A stretch of 64,000 bases of DNA. Source: Romanomermis culicivorax (lineage: Eukaryota > Nematoda > Enoplea > Mermithida > Mermithidae). The stretch's first letter is position 1; the number at the start of each line of letters is the position of its first letter. The translations under genes and the position numbers were made by a program. Shown piece after piece: positions 36,687 to 50,000 of the stretch. The DNA lies in NCBI GenBank assembly GCA_963922205.1, contig CAWUHX010000020.1, positions 682,001-746,000 of the forward strand, in the 5' to 3' direction. The notes under the pieces were generated by a model. The model was not told the DNA's origin and ran no database searches. It saw only the letters and a program-made list of their open reading frames with translations.

Positions 36687-37342
36687 TTTTGTACAAGCCT
36701 GTTTGTACCTGTACAAAGATCGGCCAAAAAGTCTTTGTATGAAGAAAATTTTTTTATACAGTGGAAAAACCATGATCTAGCACTTTAGTTCGCGTCCTTC
36801 ATAATTACCTTGCAAATCAAGAAAATATACTTTCATAAATCTGAAGAACTTCGAGTTAAAGCTGAAATTTCTGAGAATTAGTTCCATGATGCTTCCGAAT
36901 TCAAACTCGGCTTCATGTTTAAAATTACAGATGCAAAAAAGTTGAAAAAATAGATTTTGACGTTCTGAAATGGACCAAAATTCGCCTTTTCCATACGGAA
37001 GGACCACCAACATTTTTTCCTTTACTGGAAATTTTTCTCCAGAAAGCACGATTTGTAGAAAAATAGTATTGCAAAGAATTATAAAATCCGGCGCGAAGCG
37101 CCGGAAAATTTTTCGTGTTTTCTAATACTATAAAATTTTATGTGAATAATAATGAATGAAGATCCGATTATGACCGGATCTTAATCATTGACATTAGCGG
37201 ATCCGGATCCGGATCTTGAAAAATTCGATTCAGCGGATCCGGATCGGATCCGGATCCAAAAAAATCTGGTTTAGCGGATCCGGATCGGACCCGGATCCTA
37301 AAATTTAGGCGGGTCCGGATCCGGATACCCGGCCCATCCCTA
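36687..37342 (+). mobile_element. Non-autonomous element with GTACAAA words, GC hairpin and GGATCC array, copy 2
   Basis: Colinear partner of 11541-12247 with a perfect hairpin CCGGCGCGAAGCGCCGG at 37088-37104, the GGATCC array at 37195-37320 and the same CCCGGCCCATCCCTA end. It lacks a 38-bp segment present near 11635-11670 in copy 1. Confidence 0.8.
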
Positions 37343-37534
37343 AAATCCGAACAGAATACCGAAATTTAATGATTAAAAAACGAGATTAGGGACGTTACTT
37401 AATAAAAACGGTTAATTAGACATGCTAGCGGCCACTCATCGTGGAAAATGTTTAACAATTTCCGATTTTGGTCTAAAACGCACATAAACTCGTGTCACTA
37501 ATCTTGAATTCCCAAGAGATTTTTTTCGCAATGA

Positions 37535-39114
<1,580 letters not shown>

Positions 39115-39709
39115 GCGATGTTTTGAAATTTGAATAAATATTGGTATCACTCGTTCGGAGACGTACCACTCTTGCTGGAATTATTTCAAATCGATACTGA
39201 TCCTGGTGCAACCCTGGGGCGCAAGGTTTCCTGTACGATGCAACTCCGCACTAACTGAACAAGCTTTCTCAAAGCACCGTTTTTTTAGTGTGTGCATTAA
39301 TGAAAATTTTAATTGCGCCAAAAAACAATATAAATTAAGGGAAATTAGTGACTGTGCTAATGCGTATGGCACTAACGGACTACAGAACACGGGTGTGAAT
39401 TTTTTCGTGCTCATCAGTTCAATAGAGTCCTTACTGGTCAATTTCCGTGGAAACGTCCATCCTTGAAAACAAATACATAACAGCTTTTATTGTCTTGAAA
39501 ACTCAACTTGATTCTCTCATACTCCGTCGAACCCCACGACATATTAAGGACGCGAAAACCTGTTTTTAACTTGAAGAGTAAGTTGGGGATACAGAATCCT
39601 CCGCTCACATCCACTTGTAAACAAAATTTATCCCGTTTTTTCATTGAGGTAAAAAACAATCAAATGTCAAAGAAACATGATTCGAAGATCTCAGAATATA
39701 TAACAAATG
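39115..39709. other. Convergent intergenic region between DTWD1 and TWNK
   Basis: Short overlapping frames exist on both strands, but none has exon signals or homology I recognise. It is the tail-to-tail space shared by the two genes. Confidence 0.5.
39133..39138 (+). promoter_or_regulatory. DTWD1 poly(A) signal
   Basis: AATAAA 18 nt downstream of the TGA stop. Confidence 0.6.
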
Positions 39710-42700
39710 TCACTCCAAAATATCACCGTTATTCCTGAATCCAGAAAATTTATTTGCGTTATAGCCGCCTCCTTGTTGGCCTGAATTTTGCCGCCAATTG
39801 GAAAAGTACGGCGGCGAAGTTTTCTGCTGATTGGCAACTTTTCTCAACGTATGACATTTAGTCCTACCGTCGAAATCCATTTTTATCGTATTTCCCAATA
39901 CCAGTTCGCCCATGTTTCGATTTTTGTGGATCTAAAAACGAATTTCGTTAAACTGCAGAATAATCAAAAGTATATATACTATAGATTGAAAAAGATTTTC
40001 AAGAATTGAAAAATATTGCTGCAATAATTTACAGCCATATCTAATGATGAGCATGAACAATAAACCTGTAGAAACTTCGTGAACGGCGGGTCAATCCACG
40101 GTTTAACAAATTTTTGTATAATGAAAATATTGTCGGCCTCTTGAGAAGCTTTGACGCCGCCGTACAGTGAATTGGCGTGCAGATCGGCGCCGTCCATTTC
40201 CTGTGGAAGAGAAAATTGAATGATTTTGAAAAAGGCGAAATCATTTTCGAACTTCATTTACACGCTTTTGGATTTTTCAATTTGCAACACTTTAATTTTC
40301 ATTTTTCAGTTAATATTTTTCATTTTCTATTATTAACGGGGAAACTGAATATGATTAAAAAATTCAATCAGAATTTGAGATTTCTCAAGCACAAGCTTAA
40401 TTTCGATCCATTTAAATTACTGTATCTAATACACGCCTGTATGTCACGTTTTTCGAAAAAAATTTAATGGAATTTAATTAATCAAAAAAGTCGCAGTCAA
40501 ATTCTACGTATTAGAGTCAGCAGTAATTTTTTACTACAGCATCTGCATGAATAATAATTTGATTCAACTTTTGACGCTCACTTTCCTAGGATGCACGACT
40601 AAAGTCACGTGAACATTTAATTTGCTGGCCAGTTCTCGAAACTCGGAAAAAATTAGATCTTGATTCATATATTTATCGAATGATCCGTGCTTGCTACTGC
40701 CTTGCATAAATTGTAAATTGTCTACGAGTACGTGGTCCAGTTTTTTAGAATTGTGTACAGCTTGAACAGCCTGAAAAAAGCGAAATTGAAGAATTATAAA
40801 GGGTGGAATTTTTTATAGTTGATATACAAATTTGAAGTCTTGCCCGGAAATTTAGTCTGAAAATTGTACAGTAATCGACAGACATTGTTTTGGATAACGG
40901 ACAGGACTCCCAAAGATAGTATACCTTCCGTAAGTAATCACATAAGCTCATGCAACTTTTTTGAATTTGTCAAAACACCAATACTAACAACATTCCAGTA
41001 TGTAGGCATTTCGCTAAATTTATATATATCGAATTGATCAGGTCACACTTATTTATTACTTTAATCAATTCGTCAATAGGCACTGTACCATGCTGGTCAA
41101 AAAAATACATATTTTTGAGATCGACCTTTATCTTTTCGTAAAATTCTTCAAAACGTTTCGTTGCTGTTTCTTCGGGTAATGAACAATAATCTACTCTTAA
41201 AAAAAGAGATTTTCAAATAATGAACGTACGCGATCTTCATTTCGAAACCGCATTGGCACCAGAAAAACAAAACAAGCATTATTCCTTTCTTCTAGAGATA
41301 TTGAGATCTTAATAGAACGGTAAGCAAGTATTATTTGAAAATTTCCGATTTGATATTTACACAAGAAAAATTTCATACTACTAAACTCATTTGTTAATAT
41401 GAAAAAAAACTTTTGTGGACAAAAACTATCAAGCATGTATATATATTATTACTTTGCATATTGATGCATCATCCACGCGATCAATTTTCCAACGGGAACT
41501 TCCAAGCTACACCATAGGGTTGATACCTGTGAATAGAAAAATAGAATTAAGCATTAAGTACGAGAAAGACGCATTTCTACCCCGGATAGACACAAATCTA
41601 GAGAATATTCTGATAGAAATGTCGTTTTTCCACTTCCAGTTGGCCCGGTTAGAATTGATAATTCGCCTAATCGAAAACCTTTCATATATTCGTTCAAAAT
41701 CGAGAAGCGACGCCACTGAAAAAGAGTAAAAGAGCGAATTATGCGATCAAAATTAAAATTCACGCTTTTACTAAATGTTTTTCGAACTGACCCCTTCTAG
41801 CGAATGTTCCCTTTTAGAGAGTGTTCCTCTTTAACGAATATCCCAATTCAACAAATATCCCGATTTAGCAACTGTTCCGATTCAGCGAATAATGTTAATA
41901 AAATTAAAAAAAACAAATCCCGATTTGGCAAATGGCTTCACTCTCGATTCAGCGAACATTTACACCTAAGCCTAAGCCTTATTAGGTTGATAAGTTAGTC
42001 AAATCATCTATTGTTTTGTTGAATAAAATTAGTAAATGCGATGTTTTACTTATTTTTTTGATTTTCAAAGTAGTGCACAAGAAATATTCTGTTGTTTGCT
42101 CAGCAGAGATTTTTTTGTTAAAGGGCCCCGTCAAAAATTCATATTCGACATTCGTTCAAAAGTGAATAAAATATTACTTTGATAAGCCTGCCTGTGCCAT
42201 CATTTGCACATATTGTTTTTGCTGAAACGGAATTTTCACAGAAAGAAAAAGACGAATTTTTTACGCATTGTTCGCTGAATCGGAATTCATGACTATGATT
42301 CGCTGAATCGGAATAGTCACTAAATCAGGATATTCGTTGAATTGCGATATTCGCTGAATGGGGACTGTGCCATTCGAACTCACACTGACCAAGACGAATC
42401 TAATCTCCAAAACTGAAACGACTTTTTAGCAAAAGATAGCAAAGATTTCACATATATAGTCAAATTATGATTGAATATGACGCGAAAAAAGGGTAGGCGA
42501 AATAGGGGAACACAATGTTTAAAGTGAAATTTCGTAGAAACTCATTAAAAATTGATACTTTTTTAATGCAGGCGATGCAAGAAGAATTTACAAAGAAAAT
42601 TTGCATATATTTCATGCATCGTTTGTTGGAATGAATTCGATTAGAAGTTTGAAAATTACACAACTTTTAGCAATTGAGTAACCTTTTCCCATTGCTTAAA

Positions 42701-43532
42701 AGAGACACTTTCGATAGTATAGGTTTTTTGTAAAAAAAATTTGTCGACACGATCACAGGTAATACTGAAAAGCTACACAAGACAAGAAAATCCACACCTT
42801 GGCAATACCGCTGTGATGGCTAGCATTTAAAACGTAATCCCTAGCGCATTGCTTCATATCGTAAATGTTTTTCACTTTTGGGTGCCAATTTTGTTTCATG
42901 GCTGCAATTTCAGTATCGGCCGATGTTGTCGGTTCAATAATAGTGCACTGGGGAGTATCAATTTTGGGAACACTAGAAAAATGACTAACAAATAGAAGAT
43001 TGATAGTTATGGAGATAAGTCGCATCGCTCGACTAGAGTGGAAATCTCGATTCCTAACAATAGGAATTCAAAATAGTACCCAGTTGGAGACAAAGATGGG
43101 ACTTAAATGGCTGCAGATCCGCTACAACATAACAGGTAGGTTCATGGGAACTGAGGGTGTAAAAAAGAAATTTTGCATATTTAATGAAAAGTTGAGATTG
43201 AAAAGACGGAATACTTCGATTACTGACACGCCATGGAATTCATTCACTTAATTTCATCTCCAGTCCAGAAGTGTTCTAATTGAGGAAATAACAAATCGGT
43301 GAATATGCCGGTATTCTAAACGCATCGTATTAAATCATGAAGCATGAGTCGGATCGCAAGAGACGAACTATAAACCGACCCAATTAATTGTAATGGTAAA
43401 AACCTCACCCAAGCTCCCGAGAACATACTATTGCTGAAATTCATCTCCTTACTTAATTTCTTCCCAATTATTCTTCAACTGATCTACATAACTGGTTATT
43501 AACTTTAAATTCGGTTTGGCGGCTTTCTTCAT
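39710..43532 (-). CDS. TWNK: Twinkle-type mitochondrial DNA helicase, N-terminally short
   Basis: Replicative hexameric helicase of mitochondrial DNA (DnaB/T7 gp4-like RecA fold). Exons in transcript order: 43532-43453, 42972-42798, 41715-41581, 41526-41453, 41195-41060, 40770-40582, 40200-40066, 39931-39710; all phases fit and give 381 residues. Walker A is [10 protein letters not shown] in the third exon, then STLWCSLEV, Walker B in [22 protein letters not shown], and [13 protein letters not shown]. Before the P-loop lies only about 100 residues of linker-like sequence. Human Twinkle has 684 residues with a large primase-like N-terminal region that has no counterpart here. Start: ATG one base after TTGTTTCAG, 199 bp downstream of the GALK stop, read as the downstream gene of an operon. 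The Gly-rich C-terminus (QQGGGYN) is unusual. Confidence 0.92.
41780..42380. mobile_element. Foldback element with GAATATCCCGATTCAGC units in a TWNK intron
   Basis: Arms at about 41780-41960 and 42260-42380 are inverted copies made of 17-bp degenerate units (GAATATCCCAATTCAAC, AAATATCCCGATTTAGC, AACTGTTCCGATTCAGC). A roughly 60-bp block matches between arms with only a few differences. A CCTAAGCCTAAG tract (TTAGGC complement) sits at 41965-41985. It occupies more than half of a 1.08-kb intron. Confidence 0.8.
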
Positions 43533-43533
43533 C

Positions 43534-43732
43534 CTGAAACAAAGGAGCAGATAACATCAAAATGTAACTATTTATAATGTGATAAATATACTCTACCATT
43601 GACAAAACCAATGTACAAAAAATTAATGCTATCGGCTAAAATTTATTAAAAATAAATATTGCTAAGTATATAAATGCAGTAAAATGAGGGATAAAACAAA
43701 CTGAATAAAAATAATTTAAGTACTCTTAAACA
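43534..43732 (-). promoter_or_regulatory. GALK-TWNK intercistronic region with poly(A) signal and acceptor
   Basis: 199 bp between the GALK stop and the TWNK leader base. On the minus strand AATAAA is at 43647-43642, about 90 nt after the stop, and the acceptor TTGTTTCAG ends at 43534, one base before ATG. This spacing matches trans-spliced operons of nematodes; the splice-leader use itself is inferred. Confidence 0.65.
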
Positions 43733-46700
43733 TCAAATTTCTATCATACCTGAACCTCGAACAGCGGAACAAACGTAAAAAGATGGCTTACCGGTGTATT
43801 TATTCTAAAAAAATTGGGAGAGAGCTAAGAAAAATACACGAAATAAATTTAGGAGGGATATTGATGCCACAATATTTCGATTTTCATAAATATTATAAAT
43901 AATAGTAAAATTTGGTAAAACCAAAAAACCGTGGAAGTTTAAATTTTATCGTGTTATTTGAAATTGTCACTAATGCAAATATTATGTTGCAGCAATTTTC
44001 AATCAAAACAGCAAAAAACTTCAACGCGTATAAATGTACCCGATCACTGACTTGTTTAAAATAAGTAAATTAAATTTTCAACCGACAGATTTTCAAACAT
44101 CAGATTCATAGACCGTTCCGGCTTACCTCAATTTCTTGCATTAATGATATCACATTTTCTTTTTTAACTAGAGTAACCGTGCAACCACCGAATCCTCCAC
44201 CTGTCATACGACTGCCAAATACACCCGGATAGGCAGCTGCGATTTTTTGCAATTCATCCAATTCTCTGCAAGACACTTCGTAGTCCAGCCTTAAAAGATC
44301 AAGGATTAAGAAAAATACTTCCAAAATGATGGAAGCTATATTTAAACAATTTTTGGTCAAGATTATCAAAAGTGGTGGGGTGGAGATGTGCAAATTAAAG
44401 TTGAAGGTCGTCAAGTTTTTATAACAAAGCTTTTTCAGATTTTTCAGTTTTTTGAAGTTTACAAACTAACCTTAAGGATTCGTGGCTTTCATTCATCAGC
44501 CGTCCAAATTCTTCATAATTGCGTTTTTTGAGAGATTCCGCCGCTTTCTGTGTTCTCTCAATTTCTTTAATAACGTGTCTCACTCGCTTCACTGCAATTT
44601 CGTCTAACGTCGACATTTTTGCTGGAAAGAATGAATGTACGTTAAAGCGACCATAAATTTTAAAATCCAAAACACACATTCGAATTCTGACCAAGATAAA
44701 TCCCTGAGACTAGTTTTCTGAAAAATATGAGCCGCGTTTTGACACGTCTCCCGTCGTTGCGCGTATGCCGACGAAGATAACTCGTGTTTAACGTTGGTAT
44801 TGGTCACTAGAACTACAACTCCTGGATCGTCGATGGGTAAAAATTCGTAAGATAAGTCTCTGAAGTAAAATTTGGAAGGTGTGTTACTGCTTATTCTTTA
44901 CAGCGAAAACATGGAACCGAATAGTTTGAAAGCCGAAAAATCAATTTTAATTTCCCCATATAAACGTTGTACATGCAGGTTCTTTCCGCATAAAATCTCC
45001 AAGGCAATTTCTGCAACAAAAAATGTTGTTTTCGTCACATACTAGAGTCATATAAAAAACACCCAAAATGATAATAAATAGCGAAGTTGACATCAAACGC
45101 AAAAGTTTTTTGAACTAAAACAATTATTTTAATGTTAATTAGCAATGAATAACATTATTTCGAGATTACCGAGCAAAAAAAATGTGGCTGATTAACCATG
45201 GGTATGCTAAAAATATATTTTGAATAACTCTAAGCGCTAAAAATGACGAAGATTAATGAGTATTGGAAGCTTAGAAACATTCCGCGATGCCATAGTGAGA
45301 CACGCTGACTTGAAAGCTGCAACTGTGCCTCAAAAGGCATAAAGTAAGTTTTCATTACACTTTTAATCTGGTGTGAAGTAAAAATTTTTTTTGACGTTTT
45401 GATTTCATTAAACATGTTTGTATCAATTCCGACGGCACAAACAATCAAAATATCTACAACCTTTGGATAGACCCAAAATTTTCATTACGTGCAGAAACTA
45501 CTAGAAAAAATTTCAGCGCGGTCAAAAAACTCCACGCGGCGCGGAAAAATCTTTTTACAAGCGAGGCCATAGAACGGGCATGAAGAAATTTGACGAGTAC
45601 ATAAAAATGAAAAGATGGAAACGGCAAATGAACTATGCTATTTTACAGTCCATGTAACTTATCCGAAATGCCATTTGTTCTAACTGCTGTACTCTTAATT
45701 CGACGAGGCTAACGTTATGATTTTTTTTCATGTAGCATGAACTGACATTTACGAAGCAAAAAATTTCTATTTTCTAGTCAAAAATCACTTTTTAGCAATT
45801 TTGTCGTCAATAAATTATCGTAGGATATTCATACAGTGAAAAATGTAATCCGAAACCCTCATTGTATAGATCTTTCAATATCTATATTTTCACTAATCTC
45901 AATAATTGTAAACATACCGACAATCCAGCAACATGGCATAATTTTCCTTCGATAGAGAGCAGCTAAATTGATCCATTATTCCACACGGTACATGAGCGTA
46001 TTCGTGTTCAGCTTTTTGGCAAAGTAAAGCCATATCAACCGATCTAAATTTAGACAATTTTTTAGTAAAATTTACATTTAACGAAGTAAAATTCGCGTAT
46101 CTATCTTATTATGGATTTCAAGTAAATCCACCAAAAAATAAAAACTCACGTCAACTTGTTTCCATTTGACGAAACCAGATTTAAAAAATGGAATGTCGCC
46201 ATTTCCAAAGATGCTGAACTACTAAGGCCACCTCCTAATGGCACCGACGAATGAATGACCGCTTTGAATTTATTCAGCGGTATCTTGAGCAATTTCAAAA
46301 CGCCGATAAAATAACGAGACCACTTAGTCAAGGACTCTAAACTTTTGGTCGACCGTAAGTCGAATTCGACCATTGCCTGTTCATCGTGAATCGACGTCGA
46401 AAAAATTATGCATCTAAATGGGAAAGATGCCACAAAAGATCAACTTACAGGCAGTATGTGGCCGGCAAATATTAATTTTTATCGATATTAAAATTTATCG
46501 AGTGATTTCGAATTTCGATGCCCTAGCCTCTTGTGTCTATTTTATATTAAATCCGAATAATGAAAAATTGGAGAACACGACCTATTTTCCGGTTTTTACA
46601 TTTCTCCGTTTCCATTAAAACACGGAATTGAGCTGGAGTTTTAGAACTAACCTATCATCTTCATTGCTGATTTTTCCCACAATAATAGTATAAAGTGGCA

Positions 46701-46912
46701 CTGCCTATAAAAATACGATCAAGTCAACAAAATAGCCTAAATATTACGTTTACCATTGGCATAACGAAACCGTCATTATAATCCGTATGTTCGCCTATTA
46801 AATTGACCCTTCCAGCCGCGAAGGAGCATAAATTTGGTGCATCGCCGAATAGTTCCTTGAACTTAACTTTAGCTTCCTCGACTAAAACTTCCTTACTCGG
46901 TAAGGAAGGCAT
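43733..46912 (-). CDS. GALK1: Galactokinase
   Basis: Cytosolic GHMP-family kinase that phosphorylates galactose to galactose-1-phosphate with ATP, the first committed Leloir-pathway step. Exons in transcript order: 46912-46754, 46704-46652, 46413-46150, 46043-45918, 44859-44678, 44621-44471, 44289-44127, 43804-43733. They give 389 residues (human GALK1 392). Signatures: [15 protein letters not shown] near residue 35, [13 protein letters not shown] (ATP loop), CGIMDQF with the catalytic Asp, [14 protein letters not shown], and [14 protein letters not shown]. The last exon is short and encodes [12 protein letters not shown]..., matching the family tail. Start: ATG one base after TTGTTTTCAG. The frame stays open upstream to 46966, but that region reads as intercistronic. 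Middle gene of the proposed operon. The symbol refers to the GALK1 family. Confidence 0.94.
44860..45917 (-). other. Large GALK intron
   Basis: 1.06 kb between the exons encoding CGIMDQF and TNTNVKHE. I see no repeat family or nested gene inside it. Confidence 0.5.
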
Positions 46913-47091
46913 ACTGAAAACAAGACGAAAGCGGCACAAGTAAATAATCTGGAAGTACGAGTACAATAAAAAGCGGTTTAGATTTAGTTACCCTTCAATT
47001 TATTTCGAAAAGTGAAGCAAAAATAAAATTTATTATAAATAAATAACAAAAAAAATAAGTGAATTTGCCGAAAAATTTAAGAAAAAACTTT
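46913..47091 (-). promoter_or_regulatory. PCCB-GALK intercistronic region with poly(A) signals and acceptor
   Basis: 179 bp from the PCCB stop to the GALK start codon. Minus-strand AATAAA occurs at 47034-47029 and 47004-46999, 58-88 nt after the stop. TTGTTTTCAG ends at 46914, leaving a single base before ATG. The arrangement duplicates that of the GALK-TWNK gap. Confidence 0.65.
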
Positions 47092-50000
47092 TTAAAGCGG
47101 AATATTTCCGTGTTTTTTAGGTGGATTTTTCAAATTCTTGTTCCTGAGTAATTCCAAATCAAGGCATAATCGTTTTCTGGTAAATTTGGGTTCAATGACG
47201 TCATCGATGTAGCCTAAAAGGAATTCTAATATGAAATTGCCGCAATTCTAATCTTGCTAAAATTTATTGATGAGCGATAAATCGAATGATAGAAAATAAA
47301 AAAGAAGCCGCAAAACGACAAGAAAACTAAAACTAATTTTCATTGTGATAGGGAAACGTGGCTGTCAACTTACAGAAACAGTGAGTGCTTAAGAAACAGA
47401 AGACAAGATTTCCTACGTCACATATGTATATAGTAATTTTAGTAGGTCATAGCTTGTTTTTTTGTTCACCCGAGCGACATATAATCAAATATTTCTCAAA
47501 CTTACCTCTTGAAGCAGCTGAAAAAGGATTGCTGAACAAATCAATATATTCTTGTTCTTTTTCTTTAATATTCGGTGATTTCCTGAATAAAATGCTGACG
47601 GCGCCTTTAGCGCCCATAACGGCGATTTCGGCCGTCGGCCAAGCGTAATTCATATCGCCACGTAAGTGTTTACTGCTCATGACATCGTACGCTCCACCGT
47701 AACCCTGATATGAATATATAAATTGAATCTAATGAAAAACTGCTGCAAAAGTCGTCTTGTGAAGGAAATAAGCAAACCTTCTAGCATGTAGTTCACAAAA
47801 ATTTCAATAAGTTTTCTCTGCAAAACATACTTCACAAAATTTTACTGTGAAACTGATTACTACCTTGAGCATAAACCTACTTTCCTCGTGATAACTGTCA
47901 ATTTTGGCACGGTAGCTTCTGCGTAAGCATATAAAAGTTTTGCACCATGCCGAATAATACCACCATATTCCTGCGATATACCTAAATTGAAAATTAAATA
48001 CCTATATAAATTATTTAAAACAAAACAGGAGAAGTCCAAACGATTTATATGTATAGTTCTGAATAGGCGCGAAAGGTGAGCTTGAGGATACGACGCAATT
48101 TTTAACGGAAAGGACTAGTCCAGTTCATTCTCAAAAGAAAAATCTTTAAAAGTGTACTTTGCAGCGTTTTGTTCGATAAAACTATGCAAGAATGTCGGCC
48201 TTTTTGATAGACATAGATAATAATAAACTTTTTTAACAATCTGCTAGAATGTAACTTTTACAAACTTTGGTCGAGAACGTTTGCAAGCAAAGTAATTTTT
48301 AGACTAGAACATTTGGAAAAGTGTTATTTTTTGGCGCAGACGACTACAAAATTGTTTTTTCTAGCAATTCCACTCCGATTACCATAGAAATCACAGTTTG
48401 GCCAGAATCAAGAAAGTAAATGCGTGGAGTGTCAAATTTCATCATAACACTACACGGTGGGAAAATTAAGGCACTTAAGACTCCTGGAAAGAATTCAGGT
48501 TCGCCCAGATTTTCATACTTCACGTCATAATTTTTCTTCGCTCACCGCCCATATTTCATAAATATATACTCTTAACGGCCATAAAAATATGGAACTCAGA
48601 ACAATTAATCCCCGTTTTGTGTCATTTCAAAAATTGCACGTATATAAATAGAATTGCAATCTCCAGACATATAGGTTACGACTTACCAGGTAAAAATCCA
48701 GGAACATCGACAAACGTGACAATTGGAATATTGAATGCATCACAAAATCTCACGAATCTCGCTGCTTTGACAGAAGCATTAATGTCCAGGCAACCTTAAA
48801 AATGGTCAGACATTCGCGTGTACTACAAGCAACAATTATGTTAGCAGCACTGTTTTTTTGGCACGAGGTCTTTAGCCAAACGGTCAAAGTTTTCAAAAAA
48901 TTTTAGGCAATGACTAAAATTTGTACTCAAGGCACGTAAAAGTACTCAAATCAGCCAAAATGCAGCTCTAAATTTTACCAGCCAAATGTTTAGGATTGTT
49001 TCCGACAAATCCGACTGTCAATCCTTTCACACGTCCAAATCCGCAAATTATGTTAACGGCGTAATTGGGCATTATTTCAAAAAATTCGAATTCATCAACG
49101 ACCTAAAGTTAAATGAAGCGGACATGTGCGATTATGAATAGGCATGAATAAAGGGACAATTGAAACAAGCATGAATGCTTATCAAAGCTACACTTATCAG
49201 GAGTCAAAACAGATCAATCTGATCTGTTGTTGAGACAACGTAAAGTCGAATTTAAGAATGAAGTGCAGAGAGCTTCGAAAATCACAGCTATCACGCGAAA
49301 ATTCGAAAATGCTTCAGGAATCGGTTTTTTTAAATGGTGACTAGAGATATTTGTGTAATTGAAACTTAACTTTGGGAATGTGTTCAAACGAAGCATCGTC
49401 TCAGAATTTATAACGATATTGCAAGTTCTATACCTGAAAAATGACGTCGTGCATATCGTAAGCCATTTCGGGATCTAATGGCACAATCTTGTCCAGACAA
49501 GGAGCTTCTCTGTCCCTGAAAGTGTAACATATATACATTGAGTTCAAACAGATAGCCCATAACTAACATTTATGATCAGAAACAGGAGGAAAATCATTTT
49601 TTTCGTCAACTATTTTCCAACCGTTTCTGTATTTAAAATAATTTTTAGCTAGAAAACAAATATTTCTTGCAGTTTTGATTGATTAAGATAGGATTTAAGT
49701 TCAAAGAAGCCACAGCTTAATATTCAATTTTAAAATGACCAATAAATTGAAAACATTCTTGTTAGAGACTCATAACTAATTTAGAGACCAGATTTTTAGG
49801 TGCTGCACCTAAAAAATTTTTTGAATCAAGGATGCTCAAGGAGCATGAAAATGACAAGTAGAGTGTTTCTGGTACTTTTGTATCATACATGCACATAGGG
49901 GTAGGGGGTAAACCCCCATATCTGAGACCCTGGCCATCCTCTCCGGCCAAAAAAATCGTCAAACACCCCTACTTGAACTTTTTTCCAAGACAGCTTTTTT

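Noticed and set aside
39181..39738. Overlapping ORFs on both strands between DTWD1 and TWNK
   Set aside because: No recognisable homology, no start context or splice signals; the region is the convergent 3' space of two genes.
43749..43792. Possible upstream TWNK exon with an open frame into the MKKAAKPN exon
   Set aside because: The same bases encode the conserved C-terminus of galactokinase in another frame ([10 protein letters not shown]), which accounts for them.
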